In this document: positions 14,762-26,262 of the stretch, piece after piece
Layout: every line of letters begins with the position of its first letter
How positions within the stretch are numbered: position 1 is the stretch's first letter
Assembly (NCBI RefSeq): GCF_023856365.1
Contig: NC_064542.1
Span: forward strand, 17,832,863-17,896,862
Origin: Brienomyrus brachyistius
Taxonomy: Eukaryota; Chordata; Actinopteri; Osteoglossiformes; Mormyridae
Length of the DNA stretch: 64,000 nt
Reading direction: 5' to 3'
Notes under the pieces: generated by a model
Databases searched by the model: none
What the model was told of the DNA's origin: nothing
Seen by the model: the letters and a program-made list of their open reading frames with translations, nothing else
Made by a program: the position numbers and the translations under genes

Positions 14762-15165
14762 AGCCATGGTGATACCATTTATACCGCTTTCCCCATTCCC
14801 ACGAATTCGAACAGATAGCCGTGGTGATACCGCTTTCCGCATTCCCACGAATTCGAGCAGATAGCCGTGGTGATACCGCTTTCCCCATTCCCACGAATTC
14901 GAACAGATAGCCGTGGTTATACCGCTTTCCGCATTCCCACGAATTCGAACAGATAGCTGTGGTGATACCGCTTTCCGCATTCCCACGAATTCGAACAGAT
15001 AGCCGTGGTTATACCGCTTTCCCCATTCCCACGAATTCGAACAGATAGCCGTGGTTATACCGCTTTCCCCATTCCCACGAATTCGAACAGATAGCCGTGG
15101 TGATACCGCTTTCCCCATTCCCACGAATTCGAACAGATAGCCGTGGTGATACCACTTTCTCCATT
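14762..15165 (+). repeat. 46-bp minisatellite, about 8.5 units
   Basis: The core CACGAATTCGAACAG recurs at a strict 46-bp step from 14802 to 15124 (eight times). Each unit reads TTCCCCATTCCCACGAATTC, GAACAGATAGCCGTGGTGAT, ACCGCT. The unit has no stop in three minus frames, so a 128-codon ORF cycles through all three frames. That ORF is not a gene. Confidence 0.95.
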
Positions 15166-15179
15166 CTCGTGCAGCCCTC

Positions 15180-15335
15180 TAGTGCCAAACCATTGCAGGG
15201 TACACACTATTCACACCTTAGGACACTTTGACAGCTTCAATTCATAGGGAGGACATGCAAACTCCATACATGCAACATGGGGCCCAATCCCTGGTACCAG
15301 AGTACCAGGTACTGCTGAGCAGAATGCTGCCCTAC
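15180..15335 (+). repeat. 3' fragment of the same fish interspersed repeat
   Basis: It contains CATTGCAGGGTACACACTAT, GGACATGCAAACTCCATACA and GAGCAGAATGCTGCCCTACT, corresponding to the downstream half of the repeat family (header-like AAACTCCACACA words). It directly abuts the 46-bp minisatellite. Confidence 0.55.
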
Positions 15336-15718
15336 TAAATGAGCCCAAAATGACGAAAAACACATTAGTCTTCTTAAGATCTCGAGAACTTTATTTAGTT
15401 ATTCTGAGAAACTGGTTTAAAAAAAGATATTCAGATACTAGGCATCCCTAGTACTTATCTTGTGCAGAAACAGATATTTTTTGGTCAAAAGATGAACTAG
15501 GCACTTGAGGTGAACATCAGATTGAAGGCTGAATCAGCAGTTTTATTACGATTTGATCTGAACAGCACTATGTAACGTTTTGCTTAGCACGAAGTGCCAA
15601 GTTCATCGCTGGCTTGAATAAGATGGTAGGGATGAATCTGCAGGTGACCCGGGAATAAAAGGGGGATAATTAGTCTGCACCACACAGTCAGCATTGCTGC
15701 ACCTCTTCCAGAAATGTA

Positions 15719-15770
15719 GCTTAATTAATTGGTTAAGTGGTTAATTATTTAATTAATTGCTTTTTATTAC
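15719..15770 (-). promoter_or_regulatory. Putative STAR-protein (SAM68/SLM2) splicing-control tract downstream of SS4 donor
   Basis: The first 52 nt of the intron after the SS4 donor contain six UUAA and two UAAA tetramers in the transcript sense. Examples are AATTAATTAAATAATTAA and CCAATTAATTAAGC. In mammals, KHDRBS-family proteins bind UAAA/UUAA repeats in the intron after SS4 and cause exon skipping. The motif density and position are seen directly; the function is inferred from that precedent. Confidence 0.6.
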
Positions 15771-15860
15771 CTTTGTCAAGTAGCCATTCGTCAACTACCC
15801 GACCAAGTCTGTATGGGATTCTCTGTCTGGCAATAGCCAGGCGCTCACTATCAAAGCTCC
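15771..15860 (-). CDS. nrxn2: Neurexin alternatively spliced segment 4 (SS4/AS4) cassette exon
   Basis: Exactly 90 nt, phase 1-1, so it can be skipped or included without shifting frame. Read on the minus strand after the single G left by the preceding exon, it encodes a split Gly, then [20 protein letters not shown] and VVDEWLLDK, then the first base of the next Gly codon. This is the strongly conserved 30-residue SS4 insert. Inclusion is known to weaken LRRTM binding, modulate neuroligin binding and permit cerebellin/GluD binding. Both splice sites look weak: the acceptor ends TTTAAAG with A at -3, and the donor is AAAG/GTAAT with T at +5. That fits a regulated cassette. The exon is too small and too frame-dependent to appear as an ORF; on the plus strand it is overlapped by a meaningless 60-codon frame. 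Identification rests on near-complete residue identity to remembered vertebrate SS4 sequences. Confidence 0.95.
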
Positions 15861-16958
15861 CTTTAAAGAATTTGGAAAGACAGATTCAGCAGGTTAAAAT
15901 CTGCAAGTTCAAAGGTTAAGAAAGGATAGAGAAAGGGCAACAGGTAAAGGTTTATCATGATATGTACTTTAAAACAACTTTAAGTTACCAGTGACTTTCT
16001 GATGGTTTTAATTAGAACAATTATACAGTTGCAAGTCAACTAGTTATCTTTACTTTTAAACTCTCTTTTATGAATCAGTTAAAATATTCATGTGTGATTT
16101 AGAAATGGCATATTTACTTAATATATCAACTAATTTTACTGCAGAAAATACACAGGAATCAATGTAACTATTAATATTCAAACCATGCTGGTTATATTTA
16201 CTGATTATAATTAGAAACACATACAATAACACTTTTGCTTAAACAATAATAATATTCACAATACAAAACAGTGTCATCAGAAATCATAAAATCTAGTTTA
16301 AAATACATGAAAACAAGCATATTGTTGGTAGAGGAAGACATTTTCTAGTTTTGGTGCCATTCAAGGAGTATCTGTAACAATGTCTTTATAAAATCATTTA
16401 TTCACTTTCTGCTAAATATGAACCAAATATCTGGGTGCTGGTTGTCCAAAAGACTGTATTAGTGAAGTATGAGGAACCAGAACCAAAGGTTTAGTTCCAC
16501 TAGTGTCCTATCGTAAAGCCCCCTTTGAACAGCTTTTTTCAGGAAAGTCAGGCCACACAGCTTAGAGCAAGCAGCATCTGTCAGTGCACAAGGCACGTCC
16601 TACTTCCTATGGAAACCCACCACAGGTCCAGTGATGCAGCCGTGACTATGACGGACTCCCTGGGGAGGTGCCACCAGCTAGCAGTACTGCTGAACTCACT
16701 GCGCACACACTGCACATTTCCCAGGAAAGAATAAGGACATGAGTGGGAGGATGCAGAGAAGGGGGAGGTACTAAAAGACAGGACAGGATGAAACAGGAGA
16801 AAACAAAGAGGAACAAAAGAAGGGCACACATGCCAAACATGCCTACTGTACTTCATGCCAAATTCGCACTTTTTATAACTGGCACTGTAATTACACATGA
16901 CCACTTTGTATTATATAAAAAAAATTTTGTTAAAACTTACTATTTATGTGAAATTTCT

Positions 16959-16961
<3 letters not shown>

Positions 16962-17006
<45 letters not shown>
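16962..17006. repeat. (TA)n microsatellite
   Basis: About 22 uninterrupted TA repeats. Confidence 0.98.
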
Positions 17007-17008
<2 letters not shown>

Positions 17009-17480
17009 TTTTAATGAATGACATTTCAATACTGTGTATATTGTTGTATTGAATCTTGAATATACTCACATAGCTCCTTTTTCTAATTTAATGGTTAATA
17101 TCACCTGTCATTGTCATGCTATTGAAATTTAAAGATTCAGTCACATTATTGTGTTTTCATTTGATAGCTTTTCAAATATCATTCCTATTCTTATGTATTC
17201 ACTAAGATCAACATTATACCTTTATATATACCGTATAATCAACTTGGGGAGATTTGAAAGCCTGGCAGAACTGAAATCTTCTCTAAAGAAAAGGGAAATG
17301 GAGGAAGGAAGTAATGAGAAGAAAAATAGATGAACGAAAATAGAGGAATATAGCACATTCCCCATCCCACTGCAAGAGTGTCAATAGCTGCTGATAAGCC
17401 ACTGTGCACTGGTAAGATAATACAGTGTCCGTCCGTATGGTTTGTGGCCCTTCATGCAGACTCAATAGGATGAACTAGTG

Positions 17481-17666
17481 CAGGGGTAGGGAACCTGATC
17501 CATGGAGAGCCGGTGTGGGTGCGGGTTTTTGGGATGGCCTCTCAATCAGCCAATAATAAAGCAGCGATTCTCAACTCCAGTCCTTGGAATCCACTGTTAT
17601 TGGCTGACTGAGAGGCCATCCCAAAAACCCGCACCGGCTCTCCATGGATCAGGTTCCCTACCCCTG
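17481..17666. mobile_element. hAT-type palindromic MITE with perfect 8-bp target duplication
   Basis: The element starts CAGGGGTAGGGAACCTGATC and ends with its exact reverse complement. The inverted arms extend about 70-76 bp, differing by a 6-bp insertion (an extra GTGGGT-type repeat) and a few substitutions. The direct 8-bp duplication AACTAGTG flanks it at 17473-17480 and 17667-17674. An 8-bp target duplication and CAGGGGT ends define hAT-superfamily non-autonomous elements. Confidence 0.93.
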
Positions 17667-20600
17667 AACTAGTGTCTGTCTATATGGTCTCTCCTAAAAC
17701 ATTAGCTTTGTAGGATGGGTTTGTGTCCATCCCTGTGGGCTCTCCTGCAGCAGCAAATGAATGACTGCCTCCCACATTGTGCAAATTACAGGCTGCTCAT
17801 TTTGCATGCTGCTAAATGGAGGTTGCTCAGTAGGTGCATCAAGAGGGCCGCCTGAAGGAAAGGCTCCTGCTACAGGGGGCAGTGCTTAAGCTCCAGGACA
17901 GTACCCTCCCTGAGACGAGAACTCAGTGCTGGCACTCTTAGGGAAGAGGAGGTTGTAGCAGAAGGATTTGCTGCATGGAGTAAACACCTTAATTAGCCTG
18001 CGACTGTCAGATGAAACACCATTCTGTGGAAGGAGGGGTGATGCTGTTTATCATCACTTCAGGTAGCTATTATTTCATAGTTTTTCCTGGCAGCAGGGAA
18101 AGTCAGGGCTCCATGGCGAGTCCCCCCGGGGCCCCGCAGGTGCTCAATTAATCAACAGAATGGAATTGTGGGTATGGTAAGATTCCCATCGCTGTTTTGC
18201 ACAGTGAAGATGCAGGTGTCATGTGCATTTGCCGCCCTGGAGACAGGCAGCAATGGAAAAGCTAGTGTCATCCTCAGCAAAACCAATACCATGGAGGATG
18301 GCCTCCGGCTCGCTCCCTTATTGATTCAGAGTGCTAGGAAAAAGTGACCTGCTCAAGAAATGAAAATCAAATGCAAGCAATACTAGCTACTGAGCAGGAG
18401 TGGTGAATAGAACGGTGGATAGATTCTGTGACCAAACACGTTGCGGTTTGTACTGGCCTCCTGATGTAAAAACAGAAGAATGCCAGTACAACTATGTATA
18501 ACATGACAACGGAATTGAGATTTAATCAACAGGCTTTACTTCATTTAAACACTCGTGTCTCAGTCTGATAGAAATACACTGTATGCTTTTCATTTGTTAC
18601 GCTGGTTAATAACATAAACATATTGGACTGAGGTACGAGGCGTTGTCCTGTAGAAGGACTACGACTCGTGCGAAAAGTGAGCACAATGTTGAGAATGGTC
18701 TGGTGACAGACCAGTATGGCTCAGCACCATTTACCAAATGTTGCATATTTAACTCATACGACAGTTAAGTTAGCTATGGCTTTACAGTGAACGTGTTCTA
18801 TAACTCAGTTTATCCCTGTAAATAATGGATTGTTTACAAGGACAATTGAGTCCTAAGTCAACTGCAGCAGCGATTTTCAAAGTGGTACCGGGCTTAATCA
18901 CTAAATATGCCTTATATTACTACAGAATGAAACATAAGCTTCTTTGCAGAGGATTTCCTTCATCTCTTACCTAAGTCTTATTTTAAAATCTGTGTTTTTC
19001 TCATTTCCTTACACTGATATTTTTGTCTATAACAAATTTGATGGATGTAAATAGACTTTTACTGCCTCTGCAGAGCTATTTTTCAGACCCATTCACTTGT
19101 TAATGTCTGGCAGCACAAAAGAGACTGTGAAATCAATGTTGTTCATTTTTAATTACCTGAAGCAACCTCTTCGTATCCTTCTGGGCACCCAGAAGTTGAT
19201 TACTGTTGGCAAATGATGTAACCACAGCCATGGGACATGCAACCCAAGTCCTACGAGGCATCCCAAGAATTAGGTGTTTGCTACCTGATGCCAAAGTGTC
19301 TTCATAAAATTACCCCTGATTTTGGAGCTTTCATTATAATGTGCTTTGTGCTTTGTTCCCTTTGTCTGCAGAATGAGGCCTATATATGAAGGACAAGGTT
19401 CAAATGAAGACCCCCCCTCTTCATTTACCAAATTCTGGGCAGTTTCTTGAATGTGCTGCTGAGTTCCTGCTAAGATGAATGACGGAAAAATAGAGAGAGA
19501 AAAACTGAAACAGATACGGAGCTATAAAAGGGAATTATAGGGTAATCGACTGCTTTCCATACCCACCCCAGAGAAAGTTGTGCGAGACAGTAGCTGGGGC
19601 AGGCATGAGATAAGAGAGGGGATAGAGAGACTAAGAGGATGGGAGAGAGATGGAAGGGGACAGAGAAATTTGGGGGGGAGGGGCAATGTGGAACGCCCAC
19701 AGAAATGATTCCTGGAGCTCCTTGCTGTGTCAGTTTTTCTCCATCACTGACATTTTTCTAAATGGTCTTTAAGTAAAAAATGTTTTTTTATAATAGATTA
19801 CTGCTGAGGGGTGCCTGCTTTTAATAAGGAGTATGTATTTATGTGTTCAACTGTGCATTTTGACAATTGTTGCAGGCAGTGGCGAGCCAAAGTGGAAACT
19901 GAATTTATTGTTGTGTAAGTAGTGGAGCAAGGCCATGTGAGTCCAGGGTCCCATAATGACTGGGGCTACCATCAGACAGGAAGTGACAGACGATGAAGAA
20001 ATTTATCTTCTTACAATCTAGCACCCTATTCTGATTGATGACAACATTGTCTAAATGTGAGTGTAAAACCAGGATCGCGCCAATTAAACCCTACAAATCA
20101 TGATTAAATACGCCACTTCAGAGCCTGCAAAATGAGTGACACGAAAACCAAAAGTATGTTGAGAATGGGCATTATCTGTTTGAAGTGAACCTCACTGTCC
20201 TGTCTGTCAGCATGACAAAACTGACGTTCCATTTAGAGTCAGATGCTTTAGAGAATTTAGAGTCTCTATCTGAAGAAGTGTATAGAGGTCACTGGTACTG
20301 TGCTGTGCTGTGCATATCACCAGTGGAAGAGCAGAGATTAACGTTCTAGGAGAGTATTAGTGCTGCAGTCACAATGGTTTCTATATGAATGTAAATGGGA
20401 AACAAGCAATTAAGAACAAAATTTGAATGAAATATAATTAAAAAAAAGTTTGAATGCCTTGTTCTGACAATATATGTGTCCCAATCTGAAAGACACCATG
20501 ATGATTGTTAAGCAAAAAATGCAGAACAGAGCCAGTTTCACTTCATTAGGTGAAATGATAAGAGGTGATTCTAATCAGCTGAGCTACCACATGCAGAAAA

Positions 20601-21529
20601 ACTATAACCCTGCATCCTGATGTGAAACAATGAATGTAACATTCAGATTTCTGCCAATTCAGGTGCCCCGTGGTGGGACAAGATTTTCACGCACACTTTC
20701 AAGCTGAGACGCACATTTTCACTCAGTTTCAAGTTGAGAAGTTGTTACACTGCCGATCACCAGAGTCTTTACTCAATGTCTTGTCTCAGAGGTGACACAT
20801 GTGAGCAGAGAAATGCAAAATAATGGATAATGGTTTTCTTAAAAACTTGTTTACACAGAAGGACACAAGAGCACTCGGAATATTTTCTCTCTTACCTCAG
20901 AAAATATACAACTCTTCCGGCGACTTGTTCTTAAAAAAACCCGATGCTACTTTAATACTATCTGCACCGTATATAACACATAATCCCACGACAACGGGTG
21001 ACATTACAGTCACCCCAATTTTTGGTGGTACTCCATCTTGCGCTTGTGTCACATTAATTCCTTGTGTATGTGCAGCGGAAAATGCGTGGTGGCCATGACG
21101 CATGGAATATACATCAGGCCCTTCTGAGTTATTTTCGTGTCCACCTCCTGACATCATGTACACAATGTACCACCACGGGCCACAATATATATCACTATTT
21201 ATATTTATCTATTTGTATAAATCCTTCATACTGATATAAAACAGCTTTACACGCCTTACAGTGTCAGCTTTTATTGCATCACAACATTAAGTAAAGTAAT
21301 TTTGATACATTTCTTTTGCTTTGTCTCCATGTTAGGTTGGACTGACTCCAGTACCAAACTCCCTTCTGGAAATTCCACTATTCCTGTTCAGCCTCACTTG
21401 AATATTGATCTAAATATCCATCATTTATATAAGCACTTCCTTTTCTCCCCAGTACCCTTCTGAGGTAATGTGTGTATTGTCTGACAAACCAAGCTGTTGT
21501 GATGGGTCTTCTAACCTTGTTTCTTTAAC

Positions 21530-21640
21530 CCCGCGCTGCCCTACCCTACTCCTGCAGATTTACCACCTGGCAGAGCTTAAGTGCAGCCTTAATTTAATAC
21601 ACCTGACACAGATAATCAGGCCCTTCAGTTGCATCTCAGT
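21530..21640 (+). mobile_element. Fragment of a hAT-like non-autonomous repeat
   Basis: The stretch CTACTCCTGCAGATTTACCA, followed by TTTAATACACCTGACACAGA and AATCAGGCCCTT, closely follows a common fish hAT-MITE interior as I recall it. That interior has a CTGGAGATCTACCA-like start, then an ACACACCTGAACCAG-like block. Termini are not resolved. The sequence just 3' (to about 22.08 kb) may belong to another old repeat. Confidence 0.45.
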
Positions 21641-23345
21641 ATCAGAGCCAACCATGAAGCTAAGCTCTGCACTGTGGTGGGTTGCCAGGAAGAGGGTTGA
21701 GCAGCCCCCCCCCTTAACTTTTCTGATGCCCTTCTGACTCTGATAGGGGTTTTCCCTGGTGCTCTGTGCACTTCCTGGATTTGACTGACTGCCTGACTTT
21801 TAGACTGTACTCTGGATTTCAGACTGGTTTCTGATTCTGTACTCGGATTCCTTGTTCATTTCATCTCTGAATGGGTAGAGTTCTGCTGGTGAATCCATTC
21901 CACCAACTCTCTGCTTTCCGTACATGTATGCATTACCGTTCCTAATGACTATATACGTACTATTGTATTTTAACTGCGAGTTTATTTCTTCTATCCAAGT
22001 GGTGACTGGAGACCAACAGAGAAGCTGTTGACTTCCTGTACATGGAGTTGAGGTAGGGATTTGGATTGCCTGCACTTTCCGCGGGCTCCTACGGAGAGGC
22101 CGCCTTTCTAGGGCCTGCCTTGGACCATATGGCCACCTCTATGACTCCTATTACCCTTTCTGGCTCCACCTTACAGCATGTGTAGACGCAGCAAGTGCTC
22201 TTGCCAGTGGACAGATGGCAGCTTACTTACAAGTTGTGACCCAAGAGGTCTGGAGAATTGGCAGCGACACCCAGTCCATATGATATGAAACAGACAGCTG
22301 GAGTCAGCTGAAGGATTAAGTTGAAGGATGAAGGTTTTAAGTATGAGCAAAGTAACAGCTCACCTCTTAAAGCAGTTATTAAATGCAAACATCAGATTGA
22401 CTCCTAATGACCGAGCCACAAACCACCTTCTGAGTACTTTTAAATCGGAATGGAGGATGAAGAAAGAATAAGGCAGGAATGATAACTGCAGCCCATTCAT
22501 CACTGCAGTGAGGACACTGAACATCTAACCCAGAATTGCCTTTGAAATAAAGCTACTTTCAGTTGTGACAGAAGCAGTGGAATTCAACCTGGAGCTATTA
22601 AGGACACGAAGACCAGCAGCAACACAACCTAATGGCTCATATATTAACTTCTCTGCAGGTGTGGTCCAAAAGTACCAATTATGCATAGTAGGCACCAGAA
22701 ACTTAGAGAATGTCTTCCTCTCAGAAGCTGCAGGCAGCAGATGACGACCTAGAATGTGCACGATGGGGGAAGAGAAAGAGAGAAACTTGTTTTTTTTTCG
22801 ACTCTCAGCAGAAATTACAGTATCATGTAGAAGAAGGACCATTCACACGATTCGATAAGCCAGCAGAAATACAAGTTCTGTATCTCATGCTGAGGCATCG
22901 CTCATACTCTCCTCCCCCATGAGACTGCTGGAATAGTAGCTTCAGCTCATTGTGCCCCTACTGCGATCAATAGCTCTTTGCGGGGCTGGGGGCTGGTTAT
23001 GATGTGTATGTGTACGATTTAAATAAGAGACAGTTAACTGGATCTCTCCATATGCCAGTGTGAGCATTTAACTGTGAATTGCACAAATGCTTCAGGTAAC
23101 ATTATAGATTAAGAGCAATAAGCAACAAAAGAATTACTCCAAAGTGCCGAATATTCCCTTTGTAAATTTGAATGCTTCATTCTGTGCGTACGTTTCATCA
23201 GTTGTCAGTGGTGACTGCAGGATGTTCTCTCTCTTTTTCTCTTCCACCATATGTGCTCTTTGGGCATTTCAGTAACCCCATCTTCATTAAGTCCCCCCCC
23301 CACCCCCGATTTTCCTGCCCCCGGTCACCCAGGCCCAGGTCCTAC

Positions 23346-23517
23346 CTGACGGGAAGCGCTCGATAACCGGCTGGTTGTCCACCTGGAGGGTTGCATTGCC
23401 CCCGCTGCGAGTGAAGCGCACCACATGGTATTTGCCATCGCTCACCATGACAGCGCTCTCGTCTATGGTGATATCGTCTGTCCCCACATTGAAGATCACG
23501 CCGATTTTCCCACTTTC
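23346..23517 (-). CDS. nrxn2: Neurexin (neurexin-2-like) exon: second part of last LNS domain, 5' neighbour of SS4
   Basis: Constitutive neurexin exon of 172 nt (phase 0 in, phase 1 out) on the minus strand. It follows a TTTGCTTTGCAG acceptor and ends at a TCAG/GTAGGA donor. It encodes 57 residues plus one base, from [20 protein letters not shown] through [20 protein letters not shown] to [11 protein letters not shown]. It joins in frame to the LELHI end of the exon at 62648-62829, giving the usual LNS beta-strand order. FNVGTDD contains the valine that helps coordinate calcium in beta-neurexin-1 (Val154 by recall). The [14 protein letters not shown] wording fits neurexin-2 best from memory. 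The open frame runs on past both splice sites into intron, which explains a spurious 112-codon ORF here. The SS4 cassette lies 7,485 nt downstream in transcription. Confidence 0.96.
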
Positions 23518-26135
23518 CTGCAAAGCAAATGGAATAACAGCAATAGTGAGACTGACATTCTGCCTTCTATCCCACTCTGTCCCATTCCACTCCATTCTGA
23601 TCACTAGTGTCCTATTGAAACCCATGTCGTTCAGTAATATTCAACCTTCCTGCCAGCAAAACCCTAAAAATGCACCCTATTAAAAAACAACAAGAAATAT
23701 TCAGAAATTGTGCCTGTAAGGGTTACCTGAAGATCATTTTCATTAAAGGGGACTTATCATCCTATTCTGGTTTTCCTCTTTCCTTCAGTGTGTTATATCT
23801 ATTTATGTGCTTGAAAACAGTCTGCAAAGTTTTAAGGCCCAAAATTCATCACAAAAACCACTCTTCTCTAATCTGCCTGAAACACCTCATTGGAATACCA
23901 GCCCTTACTTCCATAACATGGTGAGCTCACAATCCTTATTGACTGTCTGTCTAGCTGCAAGAATCTGTCTGTAGATTGTAAGAAAGGAGTGGAACTTGAA
24001 GGGCAAGCAGATCCAATTAGAGCACATCAGGGGTGGGGCTTAAAGGTCTAACAGAGAATTTCAGACAGGGTGAATAGAGATGTAGCGTAAGAGAAAAATA
24101 ATATGTCTCTGGAACATGTAAATCTCTTCCAGTAGAATTATGAACAGTGAAAATGAGCATAATAGGTCCACATTAAAGGAAGCAGTTGAAAATACCGCTA
24201 CCTGCTGCCTGACCTCTCTGAGGTTGACGTCAGCCATGATGCATTCATTGGCTATTGGGCTGGTCACATGTAGGGAAGTGGGCCGCCCTTCCTGTTTATC
24301 ATCTCCCTGCACATCCCTGAATGTTGACAAGCCCTCAACGTTTTTGCTTCATTACTCAATCCCACCCTCCCTCCCAAACCTGCCCCTGACCCCCCCCCCC
24401 CACCCCCCACCCACTTCATCCTCAAGTCCTCTGTCTCTATAAAGGTTAAAGTAATTTCCAGAGGCCTCCCCTCTGCAGAACAGCTGTATGGCAGGAGAAC
24501 TGGCAGGACATGTGATGGGGGAGGAGTGGACAGGCCTCTGCTGATGTAGCCACTGATATCACTTCCTCCGCAACTGTAATGACAAGGCGGACTGTCCCGA
24601 CTGCACAAGCCTGTCACATCACCCTCTTCTGTTTAGGACTGGCTCGCTGTGTCAAACAGAGTGGTCTGACAATCAACAGCCTTCCAGGTACACTCAGAAT
24701 GTCCTATAACTGACTAAAAATACCTCATTTATTTTGAGGTTCATTTAAGAAGGTTTCACTGGTCTAAGCCACATTTACTTATTAAGGTACATCCAATGTA
24801 ACAAGCCTTGAGACCATTTAAAATAGATGATTAAAAATATGAACAGTATACCAAATCAGTTAAGTGAATAAAAGCAGAGGTTGTAAGTGGACTGGATTAC
24901 AGGCCAGAACTGGGAATCAACAAGGACTATTCTGGCCTGGGTCAATTCATTGAGAAAATGGTGCAACATGATTATGAGTTTCCATGCAGGATCTTCCTGA
25001 TCGCTGTTGCTATTAACCTCTTTTAAAGGAATAAATGGGAATTCCCACGTCACATTTCTCAGTGTTATTAATGGATAGCCAGTGCTGTGCTGGTATCACG
25101 ACTGACTAGAGCTGTAATGCTACACAAAATTCCAAATGGTTTTGGGCCCCCAGTTCAATGCAACTCTGCTACAGCATGGAAAACAGAATTTGTTTTGAAA
25201 GTATTTATTAAAACTGCAATCTCAATCAGGAATAGTAGTAATAAACCAAAGGCAATGCATTTGTTGACGTGCCTGAATAAAAGAATGTAAGAAAAAAATG
25301 TCATACTGAACCAAATCTCATCTATATCCTGTATTCTCTACTACCGAATGTAGTTGCATATCTGCAGCCATAAATGCCCCCATAGCCACAGGTACTTTTT
25401 AGCTTGGTCTGAACTTCCTGGCAAAAGCACTTAAAATGCTTGCTGATGCTGTTTCTGCCTTGCTCCATTCATGCACTCACTCAGATGTTGTTGTCTCAAA
25501 TGAGTTAGCATGTTGGATGTCTCTACAGCAACATATCTGAGTTGCTTTATTGGGAAACCAAAATGTTCCCAAATTATGACAGACTGTAGCCAGGCATTAG
25601 CCATGACTGACTCACAGCCATAATGTTTTCTGTATTGAAGAACTAATTGTGAATTTAGGCTCTGCCTGTGTCAGTCAATGTATTCATTCTTTTCACTGTG
25701 CGTAGCAAACTGAAAATGAAGTGAACGGTGCATGATGGATACATTTATTGTTACAGGACCACGACTGACCTCAGCTAGAGGTCCTACCACGGTGATGACG
25801 CCTCCAGTAACACTGTCTCCCCTTCCATGAACTAGGACACATTGACACTATACCATACAGTGCATGCATCAGGTTAAACTATAATGGATACACTGTGGCT
25901 TGTACCGCACCTCAAATTAATAAGCTCCCCCTGTGTTTGTGTGGGTTTCTTTTGGGTACTTGGGTGTCCTCCCACCATGAACAGATGTGGCATAGGTGAA
26001 TTGCTGTTTCTAAATTGCCCTCAGTGGGTGCCCAGAGATAGGCCTCAGGCTTGCTGTGACCCTGCATTAGGCAACAGTGGCAGCTTGACATTTTTTTAAC
26101 AGAATTGCATATTTGTGGCATTTCCTATATAAATA

Positions 26136-26262
26136 TATCCATCCATTTTCCAACCCGCTTATCCTACTGGGTCGCAAGAGGTCCGGAGCCTATCCCGGAA
26201 GCAATGAGCACGAGGCAGGGAACAACCTAGGATGTGGGGCCAGCCCATCGCAGAAATATAGA
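26136..26262 (+). repeat. Fish interspersed repeat fragment (ATCCATCC...GGGTCGC type)
   Basis: Contains CCATTTTCCAACCCGCTTAT, then GGTCCGGAGCCTATCCCGGA and GGGCCAGCCCATCGCAG. These are the hallmark words of a very abundant fish dispersed repeat. It is truncated at its 3' side and followed by AT-rich microsatellite sequence. The family is not named. Confidence 0.75.

Larger units (their letters stand above)
1..15770 (-). other. Neurexin intron downstream of SS4 (3' end outside window)
   Basis: No next constitutive exon was found: I searched for the RQLTIFN-type start and the LYYNGL-type motif on the minus strand. Individually annotated repeats are a SINE at 5.3 kb, an LTR candidate at 7.9 kb, a mariner-type MITE at 9.4 kb, fish interspersed-repeat fragments and minisatellites at 14.3-15.3 kb. 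In 1-5290, 5530-7880, 8670-9350 and 12.1-14.2 kb I see only AT-rich sequence with no recognisable gene. 10910-11160 and 12000-12120 share runs such as CTTGAGGGGACA-type ends and AACTTAGTAACTCAGTTACT; they look like pieces of an old interspersed repeat I cannot classify. Confidence 0.7.
15861..23345 (-). other. Neurexin intron between the SS4 exon and the preceding LNS exon
   Basis: This 7,485-nt GT-AG intron contains a (TA)n run, a palindromic hAT MITE and a hAT-like fragment near 21.53 kb. The stretches 15.9-16.9, 17.7-21.5 and 21.65-23.3 kb hold no gene or RNA gene that I can support. Small ORFs there lack family similarity and are not flanked by coherent splice sites. Confidence 0.75.

Noticed and set aside
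14261..15165. CRISPR-like regular repeats
   Set aside because: Units are contiguous with no unique spacers, and the context is a vertebrate intron.
1..15770. The constitutive exon after SS4 (RQLTIFN start)
   Set aside because: No matching reverse-complement words were found on the plus strand; it probably lies beyond the window.
22525..22842. 105-codon minus-strand frame as a hypothetical gene
   Set aside because: No family resemblance, no splice context, and length expected by chance in 64 kb.
23287..23625. A 112-codon minus-strand ORF taken as one protein
   Set aside because: Only 23346-23517 is exon; the ends lie beyond clear splice acceptor and donor sites and read intron.
24264..24617. 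117-codon minus-strand frame
   Set aside because: Gly-rich stretch comes from a C-run; no recognisable domain.
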